Translations under genes and position numbers: made by a program | Shown here: piece by piece, positions 1-5,547 of the stretch | Position numbering within the stretch: the first letter of the stretch is position 1 | How the letters are laid out: each line of letters opens with the position of its first letter | Notes under the pieces: model-generated | What the model was told of the DNA's origin: nothing | The model's database searches: none | What the model saw: only the letters and a program-made list of their open reading frames with translations | From: M55B174 sp964618065 | GTDB lineage: Bacteria; Patescibacteriota; Minisyncoccia; CAIUEV01; JAHKAQ01 | NCBI GenBank assembly: GCA_964618065.1 | Contig: CAZTZK010000043.1 | Location: forward strand, 1 to 16,140 | Direction of reading: 5' to 3' | DNA length: 16,140 nucleotides

Positions 1-1
1 T

Positions 2-232
2 ATTGACGATCAGCTTAAAGAGGAAAATCCAGTGATTATTTTTGTGGGAGCAAGTGGCAGGGGAGCTGGACATTATGTTGTTATTCATGGAAAAGATAAA
101 AAAGGAGAATATGTTGTCCATGATCCTTATTGGGGGTCTAATATGTATCTTGATTCAACAAGAGAAAATATTTCAGTTTTGTATGGATCAAGTACTTATA
201 TTGATCAGATGATAGTTTACGAAAAAAAATAA
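2..232 (+). CDS. C39-like papain-fold peptidase domain, C-terminal fragment
   Basis: This is the last 76 residues of a protein whose start lies left of the window; the frame is open from position 2 to the TAA at 230-232. It reads IDDQLKEENPVIIFVGASG, then GHYVVIHG and YVVHDPYWG. That order (a segment allowing or presenting content, a His in GHYVV, then an Asp in the xDPY turn) matches the second half of the peptidase C39-like family, where the His and Asp complete a Cys-His-Asp triad. The catalytic Cys would lie upstream and cannot be seen. Such domains occur in secreted or wall-associated proteases and in bacteriocin-exporter leader peptidases; substrate is unknown. The gene converges on the lysozyme-like gene to its right and shares a terminator with it. 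Family assignment is fairly sure, activity is not. Confidence 0.7.
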   Translation: MDDQLKEENPVIIFVGASGRGAGHYVVIHGKDKKGEYVVHDPYWGSNMYLDSTRENISVLYGSSTYIDQMIVYEKK

Positions 233-254
233 ACGAGAAAATATTTAAGGAAAC

Positions 255-284
255 AAAAAAGGCGGTTAAGATAGCCGCCTTTTT
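255..284. terminator. Bidirectional intrinsic terminator
   Basis: GGCGG (261-265) pairs with CCGCC (275-279), with a further T-G pair inside, and the stem is flanked by an A-run (255-260) and a T-run (280-284). The flanking runs make it work as stem plus U-tract on both strands. It lies between two convergent genes (stops at 232 and 312), so it can end both transcripts. Confidence 0.85.
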
Positions 285-311
285 GTAATCCAATTGTAAT
301 CTGATAAGGAT

Positions 312-1094
312 TTATTTCATGGCTATTCTGTAGTAGGGTTCGCTCACTGTAGAAATCCATCTTTGAACACTGCCTGGAGCGTGACCGGCACAACTTCTAC
401 CGCATTTCCAAGTAGTAACTATTTTGGCAGGAGTGTTAAGACCTTGGCTTCTTAATTCATTAATTCTTTTTCCAACTACTTCCACAGCTTGTTCAGGATT
501 ATTGAACCCATAGTATCCGCCGGCGTATCCCCAAAAGTTATAGCTGTAATTGTGACTATAACCACTTTCAATACGGGCAATTCCCACCAAAAGGGCTGCT
601 GTTTCTCTACCTTGAGCAGCGATACAATCAATCATAGGTTCCATTTTGGTTCCGGTAATTTCTCGAGCAACATCTTCCCGAAGAGTTTGATCTACAGCTG
701 GTGTACTATTCTCTTTTAGATCTTTTTTAATTTTTGCAACTTCTTCCTTGTTTATCTTATCGCGGCTGGCTTTAAGATCATAGAGAGAATCAATTTGATA
801 AAGAACCCTTTGATACTCATTATCCTCTTCTTCAAGCTGAATTTTAAAAGTTGAAGCTTCTTTTCTATCCTCTATCTTTTGAGGATTTTCAAGAGAGGCT
901 TGATTTTGATTACTTTCTCTTAATTCTTCTAAAAAATTGTTTCTAGTAAAAATGGAATTATAACTTTTTTCTTTTGCTTCCACCTTACTGTAAACAAGAG
1001 CCATCATTATAATGAACAAGATGGCTAAAGATATCTTTCCGGCTTCATTAAAATTAAAGTTCTCTACCGGAAGAACACTTTTGAATCTACGCAT
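312..1094 (-). CDS. Membrane-anchored lysozyme-like (SLT-type) protein
   Basis: 260 residues. Residues 20-37 form one hydrophobic helix after a short basic N-terminus, so the protein is probably anchored with its bulk outside. Residues 40-150 are polar, rich in Glu, Lys and Gln, and probably helical or coiled coil. The C-terminal part (about 150-260) looks like a lysozyme-fold domain: GIARIESGYS (171-180) resembles the catalytic-Glu motif of soluble lytic transglycosylases, placing a candidate acid at E176, followed by NFWGYAGGYYGF and EQAVEVVGKRI, as in peptidoglycan-cleaving goose-type and SLT domains. C231 and C235 (CGRSC) could form a disulfide. The likely role is cutting or binding cell-wall glycan. 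It has its own strong promoter and an unusually long leader with no ribosome binding site at the start codon. Start: the ATG at 1094 is the first in frame and precedes the membrane helix sensibly. The fold is inferred from a short motif. Confidence 0.65.
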   Translation of the reverse strand: MRRFKSVLPVENFNFNEAGKISLAILFIIMMALVYSKVEAKEKSYNSIFTRNNFLEELRESNQNQASLENPQKIEDRKEASTFKIQLEEEDNEYQRVLYQIDSLYDLKASRDKINKEEVAKIKKDLKENSTPAVDQTLREDVAREITGTKMEPMIDCIAAQGRETAALLVGIARIESGYSHNYSYNFWGYAGGYYGFNNPEQAVEVVGKRINELRSQGLNTPAKIVTTWKCGRSCAGHAPGSVQRWISTVSEPYYRIAMK

Positions 1095-1202
1095 AGAATG
1101 CGTTATTTATTAATACCGAGATTGAAAAAATAATTTTCAATCAGGGCCTTAAGCTTTTTAATAGCTTAAGAAAAAAACAAAAAATTCTGCCTCCTGACAG
1201 AA
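1095..1202 (-). promoter_or_regulatory. Structured 5' leader of the lysozyme-like gene
   Basis: About 107 nt lie between the predicted transcription start (near 1202) and the ATG at 1094. Three perfect hairpins are visible: CTTAAGCT (1148-1155) with AGCTTAAG (1163-1170); ATTGAAAA (1121-1128) with TTTTCAAT (1134-1141); and CGCAT (1090-1094) with ATGCG (1098-1102), the last including the start codon. A perfect AGGAGG on the minus strand (1195-1190) sits at the very 5' end, some 95 nt from the real start, with no ribosome binding site close to that start. The layout suggests translational control, but no known riboswitch class is recognised. Confidence 0.4.
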
Positions 1203-1208
1203 CCCTAC

Positions 1209-1237
1209 ATTATATAATAAAATTACAAAAAAGTCAA
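1209..1237 (-). promoter_or_regulatory. Sigma70-type promoter for the lysozyme-like gene
   Basis: On the minus strand, a -35 box TTGACT (1237-1232) is followed by 17 bases and a perfect -10 box TATAAT (1214-1209). The predicted start is near 1202. This is one of the closest matches to the consensus in the window and faces the 312-1094 gene. Confidence 0.7.
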
Positions 1238-1377
1238 TAGCAATCTAAATGTTTTATGCTAGACTAGGTAGGTTAGCTAGTTTATAAAATTTGTCAAGAA
1301 TTTAGGCGTTTTTTGCTTTATTTTAGCTAAAAATAGCTTAATAAATTTAGCAAAAATAAACCTTGGTTTCCCTTCCC
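1238..1377. other. Intergenic spacer between divergent promoters
   Basis: This AT-rich spacer separates the leftward and rightward promoters. It contains no credible reading frame. It holds a perfect 12-bp palindrome TTTTAGCTAAAA (1321-1332) followed by related TAGCTT and TTAGCA copies, which may be a protein binding site or simply low-complexity sequence. Confidence 0.35.
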
Positions 1378-1406
1378 TTTACTTTCTTAAATAGATGTGT
1401 TATAAT
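1378..1406 (+). promoter_or_regulatory. Extended -10 promoter for the 54-residue protein gene
   Basis: TTTACT (1378-1383), a 17-base spacer and a perfect TATAAT (1401-1406), preceded by TG at 1398-1399 (TGT-TATAAT), which is an extended -10 element. The predicted start is about 1413, giving a leader of some 40 nt before the small gene. Confidence 0.65.
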
Positions 1407-1453
1407 AAAAAATTAAGTTAAAGTTCTTTAAAAATTAAAAATAGGAGGAAAAT

Positions 1454-1618
1454 ATGGAAGAAAAGGGAAACAAAAGAAAAGAAAAAAATGAGAATCTTTC
1501 TAGTTTAGATTCTCACTTTGAGGTTCTTAAGGCTTTAAAAAAGAGACTAGAAGATTCTTTACTTTCTAGTTCTGCCAAGGAAGCCTTAAAGAGAATTTTA
1601 GAAACGGAACAGAAGTAG
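1454..1618 (+). CDS. Small charged helical protein (54 aa), unknown function
   Basis: The frame runs from an ATG at 1454 to a TAG at 1616-1618. A perfect AGGAGG (1443-1448) lies 5 nt before the ATG, while almost every other gene here lacks such a site, so this start is well supported. The unit has its own extended -10 promoter and a strong terminator. The protein starts MEEKGNKRKEKNENLSS and then has an amphipathic, Lys/Glu/Leu-rich stretch: HFEVLKALKKRLEDSL, a short Ser-rich break, AKEALKRILETEQK. That fits two short helices joined by a turn, soluble and cytoplasmic. No family is recognised. Its size, charge and strong expression signals would suit a nucleic-acid- or ribosome-associated factor, but this is only a guess. 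A tandem 10-bp repeat overlaps its stop codon. Confidence 0.7.
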   Translation: MEEKGNKRKEKNENLSSLDSHFEVLKALKKRLEDSLLSSSAKEALKRILETEQK

Positions 1619-1629
1619 ACAGAAGTAGT
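1610..1629 (+). repeat. Tandem 10-bp repeat across a stop codon
   Basis: CAGAAGTAGA (1610-1619) is followed directly by CAGAAGTAGT (1620-1629). The first copy encodes the last residues and the stop codon of the small protein. It looks like a recent slip duplication at the gene end with little consequence, since the first copy already ends the frame. Confidence 0.7.
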
Positions 1630-1711
1630 ATGAAATAGAAAAACAGTTTCTAGAAAAGCAGACTATTTAAGGACTCTCGGCATTTAGGACTTTATTAATA
1701 TTAATTTAACC

Positions 1712-1740
1712 AAAGGACCCGGCAACGCCTGGTCCTTTTT
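1712..1740 (+). terminator. Intrinsic terminator of the small-protein gene
   Basis: AAAGGACC (1712-1719) pairs with GGTCCTTT (1731-1738); after one mismatch, an inner GGC-AAC-GCC stem (1721-1729) continues the hairpin. It ends in a T-run reaching 1740, so it works best on the plus strand. On the minus strand it lies directly after the recombinase stop codon but lacks a good U-tract there. Confidence 0.8.
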
Positions 1741-2633
1741 CATTTATGATATTTTTTGTGGATCTCTTTTAGCTTTTCATTCGTGACGTGGGTGTAAACC
1801 TGAGTAGTGCTAATACTCGCGTGGCCCAACATTTCCTGAACGCTTCTTATATCAGCCCCGGATTGGAGGAGAGTAGTAGCGAAAGAATGACGCAAAGTAT
1901 GAGCAGATACTGGCTTAGTAATTCCAGCTAGTCGAGCTATCTTGGAAATGGTTGTAGTAATATAATTTCTTGATAAACGTTTTTTTTCATTGTCTGTTAA
2001 ATCGGCCGTTTTTTTATTATTTACAAAAAGAGGGGAGGAGTTATCTTTTCTTTTAGCTAAATATTTTTTTAAAGCTGTTACTGCCCTCTCTGTTAAAAAA
2101 ACAACTCTTACTTTACGGCCCTTTCCTCTTACTGCAAATTCTTTAGATTTTAAATTTACATTTTCAATATTTAGAGAACAAAGTTCGCTAATTCTTAATC
2201 CAGTTGAATATAAAACTTCAATAATTGCTTGATCTCGTAAACCGTTTACTTTATTTTTTTTACAAACTTCAATCATTTCTTCAATTTCTTCTGAGCTGAG
2301 AAAAGAAACTTGGCGGTCTTTTTTCTTAGCTAGGTCAATTTTTAAAGGATCAAGAGATTTAATATCATTTTTAGCTAAATATTTTAAGAAAGAACGAATA
2401 ACTATCAGGTAGTAGTTTTGAGTATCGGGACTTAATTCTTTTCCACTTAAAAGGTACCTATAGTCATTTATCAAATCTAAATTCAATCTAGAGGCTTCTA
2501 GAGCCTTGTTCTTTTGGAGGAATTTCTCAAAGTGTTTCAGGCAGTGTTTATATTGCTCAATGGTTCTAGGAGAGTATTGTTTAGCAATTACCAACCATTG
2601 AATAAATTTAGGGATTGCAACACTTATTTCCAT
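1740..2633 (-). CDS. xer: Xer-family tyrosine recombinase
   Basis: 297 residues, the normal size for XerC/XerD/XerA. The N-terminal SAM-like core-binding domain (about 5-90) contains SPRTIEQYKHCLKHFEKFL. The catalytic domain (about 105-297) holds the full active site: R147 (STGLRISEL), K171 (GKGRKVRV), H245 and R248 (HTLRHSFAT), H271 (LGHASISTTQVY) and the nucleophile Y280. These enzymes cut and rejoin DNA at paired sites to resolve chromosome dimers before division, or to integrate mobile elements. No second xer gene is in the window. The ATG at 2633 lies about 30 nt downstream of a predicted start site whose -35 box falls inside a dif-like sequence (2695-2722), suggesting self-regulation and a dedicated recombinase-site pair. 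An element integrase is the alternative, but the length and lack of an arm-binding domain favour Xer. XerC or XerD subtype cannot be decided. Confidence 0.92.
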   Translation of the reverse strand: MEISVAIPKFIQWLVIAKQYSPRTIEQYKHCLKHFEKFLQKNKALEASRLNLDLINDYRYLLSGKELSPDTQNYYLIVIRSFLKYLAKNDIKSLDPLKIDLAKKKDRQVSFLSSEEIEEMIEVCKKNKVNGLRDQAIIEVLYSTGLRISELCSLNIENVNLKSKEFAVRGKGRKVRVVFLTERAVTALKKYLAKRKDNSSPLFVNNKKTADLTDNEKKRLSRNYITTTISKIARLAGITKPVSAHTLRHSFATTLLQSGADIRSVQEMLGHASISTTQVYTHVTNEKLKEIHKKYHK

Positions 2634-2671
2634 TTTTATTTATATAACAAATAATTCTTTCAGCTTCTTTT

Positions 2672-2700
2672 ATTATAAGTCTTTCTTAACATTATGTAAA
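2672..2700 (-). promoter_or_regulatory. Promoter of the Xer recombinase gene
   Basis: On the minus strand, TTTACA (2700-2695; one mismatch from TTGACA) is followed by 17 bases and a perfect TATAAT (2677-2672). The predicted start is near 2665, about 32 nt before the ATG at 2633. The -35 box lies within the dif-like site, so a protein bound there would be expected to block it. Confidence 0.65.
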
Positions 2701-2722
2701 CATAACTTACATTATGTTAAGT
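2695..2722 (-). other. Candidate dif-like Xer recombination site
   Basis: Read on the minus strand from 2722 to 2695, this is arm ACTTAACATAA, 6-bp centre TGTAAG and arm TTATGTTTACA. The inner 7 bp of each arm form a perfect inverted repeat (AACATAA and TTATGTT) at exactly the 6-bp spacing of bacterial dif sites. By my count it shares 18 of 28 positions with the E. coli dif sequence and 18 of 28 with the B. subtilis one, both from memory. The right arm carries the TTATGT core typical of the XerD side, and the left arm ends in ATAA like E. coli. A separate TTATGTAAACA (2692-2702, plus strand) is a further half-site-like sequence. It lies about 60 bp upstream of an Xer gene. An operator for a repressor is the main alternative. 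Confidence 0.55.
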
Positions 2723-2807
2723 AAATTCAAAAAAGAATTATTAGAAGCTAAAATTAGTTTCTCCTCCCCTCTACCTTTTTTATTTTCAGTTAGATTGAAT
2801 GTTAATT

Positions 2808-3230
2808 TTATTTCTTAGTATTTTTATTTTTGTCTTCTCCTCTCTTCTTGTCTTGATAGTTGGCAACAGCTTTTTTTAAAGCTTCTATTACCAAATCAGA
2901 ACAATGCAATTTTTTTATGGGCAGACCGTTAAGTTTCCAAACTATTTTTTTTCTATTAAATTTTTTAATTTCTGAGATTGTCTTCCCCTTAGCTAATTCT
3001 GTTGTTAAGCTTGAGCTGGCAATAGCAGCTACGCAGCCCAAAGTTTGAAACTTAACGTCTTCTATTACGGCCTTCCCCTTTATTTCTTTGACTTTTATAA
3101 ATATCTTAGTTGAATCTCCGCAGATTGGATTTATGGCTTCCCCTACCCCATCCGGATTTTTGATTTCTCCTATATTACGAGGTTTGGCAAAGTGATCTAA
3201 TACCTGTTTAGAATATTTATTAGAATTCAT
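2808..3230 (-). CDS. iscU: IscU/NifU-N iron-sulfur cluster scaffold protein
   Basis: 140 residues. The IscU fold is clear from the N-terminus (YSKQVLDHFAKPRNIGEI) and the three cluster-binding cysteines: C37 in NPICGDSTK with the conserved D39, C66 in TLGCVAAIASSS, and C110 in LPIKKLHCSDLV. In IscU-type scaffolds these residues hold a nascent [2Fe-2S] cluster before transfer to target proteins. The chaperone-binding LPPVK motif appears as LPIKK. The C-terminus (after about 120) is a lysine-rich tail. No cysteine desulfurase, ferredoxin or Hsc chaperone is adjacent. The window's IspG and IspH are [4Fe-4S] enzymes and would be plausible clients. It follows the aldolase terminator and so probably has its own promoter, although I could not find a convincing one. 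The ATG at 3230 gives the usual family start. Confidence 0.88.
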   Translation of the reverse strand: MNSNKYSKQVLDHFAKPRNIGEIKNPDGVGEAINPICGDSTKIFIKVKEIKGKAVIEDVKFQTLGCVAAIASSSLTTELAKGKTISEIKKFNRKKIVWKLNGLPIKKLHCSDLVIEALKKAVANYQDKKRGEDKNKNTKK

Positions 3231-3287
3231 ATTAGTTGTTTTAAAAATTATTTTTATTACTTAGTGTTAATATTTAAGCAGATAAAT

Positions 3288-3321
3288 AAAAACAGCACAA
3301 TTTTTAATTGGGCTGTTTTTT
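3288..3321. terminator. Terminator closing the tpiA-fba transcription unit
   Basis: AAAAACAGC (3288-3296) pairs with GCTGTTTTT (3312-3320); after an A-G mismatch the stem continues as CAATT-TTT-AATTG. A and T runs on both sides let it act on either strand. It lies about 20 nt after the aldolase stop codon and upstream of iscU, separating the two units. Confidence 0.85.
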
Positions 3322-3342
3322 AATTTTTAGTAATTCTTGGGC

Positions 3343-4203
3343 TTAAAAAACAAGGCTAAACATTTTTATCTTATCTTCTACTTTTTTCTGAACAGAATCT
3401 CTCACTCTTCCCATTATTTTACGAGGGTCTTCAATTGTACACTTCTTATCAAAGATATTACAAAGCTGGCTCACAAAAGCTAAACGAATATCGGTGTCAA
3501 TGTTAAAGCAGGTAATTCCTTTTTCAATTGCTTTTGTCACTCTTCCATATTTCCAATCAGAAGCTCCATGTAGTATAAGGGGAATTTTTACTTTTTCGGT
3601 TATTCTTTCTAAACGTTCCCAGTCTGGGACATCTCTTTCTTTTTGAAAACCATGAGCGTTTCCTATCCCGACAGCTAATGTATCTACTAAAGTATAATTA
3701 ACAAATTCAGCTACTTGGTTGGGATCTGTCATATATTCATCCCAAACTGAAGAACTGCCATTTACCAAATGTTTACCTAGATAAGGGACTGTTCCTAATT
3801 CTCCTTGGACAGTTACTCCATATTTTTGAGCATAGGAGGTTACTAATTTTGTTAAATTTTTATTCTCTTCAAAGGACAAGTGAGAACCGTCAATCATTAT
3901 TGAATTAAAACCTAAATCAATAGCTCTTTTACAAATCTCAAAATTTCTACCATGATCAAGATGAACGGCCATTGGTATATCGCCGGATCTTTTCTCAATC
4001 ATATTTCTTGCCAGACTTACTATTTCGTAATCCCCTGCGTATTCAAGAGTGCTGTCTGTAATTTGGATTATAACTGGTCTTCTAGTTGCTACTCCAGCAT
4101 TAACTACTGCCTGCAAAGTTTCCAAATTTGAAATATTAAAAGCTCCTAGAGCTTTTTTTTCTCCTTTGCAGTTGAAAAGCATTTTTTTAACGTTAGCTAA
4201 CAT
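3343..4203 (-). CDS. fba: Class II (zinc) fructose-bisphosphate aldolase
   Basis: 286 residues, typical for the KbaY/GatY/Fba class II family. It reversibly cleaves fructose-1,6-bisphosphate to glyceraldehyde-3-phosphate and dihydroxyacetone phosphate in the cytoplasm. Visible signatures are ALGAFNISNLETL (18-30), the catalytic Asp and zinc His in HLDHG (D83, H84), E135 in QGELG, the zinc ligand H184 in GNAHGF, H212 in LHGASD and the phosphate/substrate segment NIDTDIRLAF (from 235). HGASD in place of HGGSG occurs in this family. A tagatose-bisphosphate aldolase cannot be excluded by sequence alone, but overlap with tpiA points to glycolysis. The ATG at 4203 lies inside the end of tpiA (11-bp overlap), so the two are translationally coupled. 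A strong terminator follows. Confidence 0.9.
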   Translation of the reverse strand: MLANVKKMLFNCKGEKKALGAFNISNLETLQAVVNAGVATRRPVIIQITDSTLEYAGDYEIVSLARNMIEKRSGDIPMAVHLDHGRNFEICKRAIDLGFNSIMIDGSHLSFEENKNLTKLVTSYAQKYGVTVQGELGTVPYLGKHLVNGSSSVWDEYMTDPNQVAEFVNYTLVDTLAVGIGNAHGFQKERDVPDWERLERITEKVKIPLILHGASDWKYGRVTKAIEKGITCFNIDTDIRLAFVSQLCNIFDKKCTIEDPRKIMGRVRDSVQKKVEDKIKMFSLVF

Positions 4204-4978
4204 TTTGTTGATTTATTTTTTCTGTTTTTCTAATTATGGAAATGAAGTCGGATGGATTTAAACTAGCCGAGCCAATTAAAAATCCATCAGAACATTTATT
4301 TTTTAAATAGTCAGAGATATTTTTTTTATTGATACTGCCCCCATAAAGTATTTTTGCTCCTCGGGCTGTTTTTGGATCATACATATCAAAAAGTATTTTT
4401 CTTATTAGAATATTTATTGCCAGAACATTATCAGGATTTTCAGCTTCTCCTCCCGCTTGGGTGCTAATAGTCCAAATAGGTTCATAAGTAATTATAACTT
4501 CTCTTGCTCTTATTAAATTAAGTCCCCTTAATCCTTCCGTAATTTGTTTTTCTAAAATAGCTCTTGTTTTGCCATTCTCCTTTTCTTCCAAAGTTTCTCC
4601 TATACAATAGATGGGAGTAATCCCCTTTTCTAAACAGAGTTTTATTTTTTTATTAGCTAAGGAGCTATCTTCTCCAAAATATAATTTTCTTTCTGAGTGA
4701 TTAACTAGGCAGTATTCTGCTCCAAAATCCTTAGCCATTAAGACGGAAATTTCTCCAGTATAACTTCCCCTTTCCTCCCAGCCAATATTTTGTATTCCAA
4801 ACTTTAGATTACTATTTTTTTTGGCAATTTTAGGGAAAAAAATTGCTGGTGGGCAAATAATTATTTCCCGCCCCTCTTTTTCCTTTACTGATCTTAATTG
4901 ATCTCTAATTTGTTTTAAAAGTCTTTCTGCTTCAGCAAGAGAAGGAGGGTTCATCTTCCAATTAGCAACAAAATACAT
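4193..4978 (-). CDS. tpiA: Triosephosphate isomerase
   Basis: 261 residues. It interconverts dihydroxyacetone phosphate and glyceraldehyde-3-phosphate, the products of the aldolase encoded next. Active-site residues are all present: N6 and K8 in ANWKMN, H94 in VNHSERK, E166 in YEPIW, and the phosphate-binding YGGSI (212-216). It departs from textbook sequences in places: VNHSERK instead of IGHSERR, an S at G237 in the IGSASL loop, and a changed, longer loop 6 (IWTISTQAGGEAENP instead of the usual VWAIGTGKxATP). I believe such AIST-type loops recur in Patescibacteria, so this is probably a lineage form and still active. It is upstream of fba with an 11-bp overlap and follows the exporter-family gene after 60 bp. 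The ATG at 4978 directly precedes the ANWKMN motif, so the start is certain. Confidence 0.92.
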   Translation of the reverse strand: MYFVANWKMNPPSLAEAERLLKQIRDQLRSVKEKEGREIIICPPAIFFPKIAKKNSNLKFGIQNIGWEERGSYTGEISVLMAKDFGAEYCLVNHSERKLYFGEDSSLANKKIKLCLEKGITPIYCIGETLEEKENGKTRAILEKQITEGLRGLNLIRAREVIITYEPIWTISTQAGGEAENPDNVLAINILIRKILFDMYDPKTARGAKILYGGSINKKNISDYLKNKCSDGFLIGSASLNPSDFISIIRKTEKINQQNVS

Positions 4979-5038
4979 AACAATAAATTAAAACTAAAAT
5001 AAAACTTTTCACTATTTTTAGACCATTCCATTTAATCT

Positions 5039-5539
5039 TTACAAATGCCCCAATAAGTTTTTAGCTGTCAGCGATAAAATGGTAACAATTACTCCTGATA
5101 TTATAACTCCAATTCCTATTAGAGACAAAGCTTTTTTAAATGGCACGTCAAATAAAAGAGCTAAAACTGATCCTGTCCATGCCCCGGTTATCGGTAAGGG
5201 TATAGCTACAAATATTATTAGAGCAACTGCTCCCCATTTTTTAAATTGCTCCCCTCCTCTTTTATAGGTTCTTTTATAAAGCCAATCAAAAAAATTACTC
5301 ATCATTTTTGATTTTTTTCTCAACCAGTTATCAACTTTTTCAAGGAAAAGAAGGATAAAAATAATAGGTATTAAATTTCCAATAACTGAAGCGCAATAAA
5401 CAAGGGGAACGCTTAGATTATATTCCAATATTCCTATGGGGATGCTCCCCCTTAATTCTGCTATGGGTAACATTGCCAAAATTGCTATAATAAAAGGCTC
5501 GGGCAAATTACCTAAAAGTTCTATTATTTTTTCAGTCAT
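5039..5539 (-). CDS. Small multidrug export family membrane protein (PF06695-like)
   Basis: 166 residues with about four membrane helices (roughly 12-32, 42-65, 100-125, 133-157). The motif MLPIAELRGSIPIGI (23-37) and the later FVAIPLPITGAWTGS are the two signatures of the small multi-drug export protein family, in which each repeat has a charged or polar re-entrant motif followed by a Gly/Pro-rich turn. The basic loop between helices 2 and 3 (LRKKSKMMSNFFDWLYKRTYKR) would be cytoplasmic. Despite the family name, transport of drugs is weakly supported and the real substrate is unknown. It starts 8 bp after the galT stop, so it is cotranscribed with galT and probably with tpiA-fba downstream, which hints at a housekeeping rather than a resistance role. 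Confidence 0.8.
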   Translation of the reverse strand: MTEKIIELLGNLPEPFIIAILAMLPIAELRGSIPIGILEYNLSVPLVYCASVIGNLIPIIFILLFLEKVDNWLRKKSKMMSNFFDWLYKRTYKRGGEQFKKWGAVALIIFVAIPLPITGAWTGSVLALLFDVPFKKALSLIGIGVIISGVIVTILSLTAKNLLGHL

Positions 5540-5547
5540 CGCATTTT

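Larger units (their letters stand above)
2650..2749. repeat. Crossed inverted repeats framing the dif-like site
   Basis: AATAATTCTTT (2650-2660) has a perfect 11-bp inverted partner at 2732-2742, and AGCTTCT (2662-2668) has a perfect 7-bp inverted partner at 2743-2749. The two pairs are in crossed order (X, Y, then X', Y'), so they cannot form one simple cruciform. Between them, CTTAACATTATGTAA (2685-2699) and TTACATTATGTTAAG (2707-2721) are inverted with one mismatch in 15 and a 7-nt spacer. The 9-mer ACATTATGT also repeats directly at 2689 and 2709, a 20-bp spacing or about two helical turns. Confidence 0.6.

Noticed and set aside
1148..1180. Hairpin next to a run of A/T taken as a terminator
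   Set aside because: The T-run precedes the stem on the minus strand and is an A-run after it on the plus strand, so it is the wrong arrangement for an intrinsic terminator.
1740..1742. TGA read as an amino acid (recoded genetic code)
   Set aside because: TGA ends the recombinase at the expected length, just after the Y280-containing C-terminus, so the standard stop meaning holds.
2761..2771. Purine-rich minus-strand run resembling a ribosome binding site
   Set aside because: No start codon at usable distance opens a frame; downstream codons stop quickly.
2714..2818. 34-codon plus-strand frame across the dif-like region
   Set aside because: No ribosome binding site, it converges into the end of iscU, and its start lies within the palindrome; probably chance.
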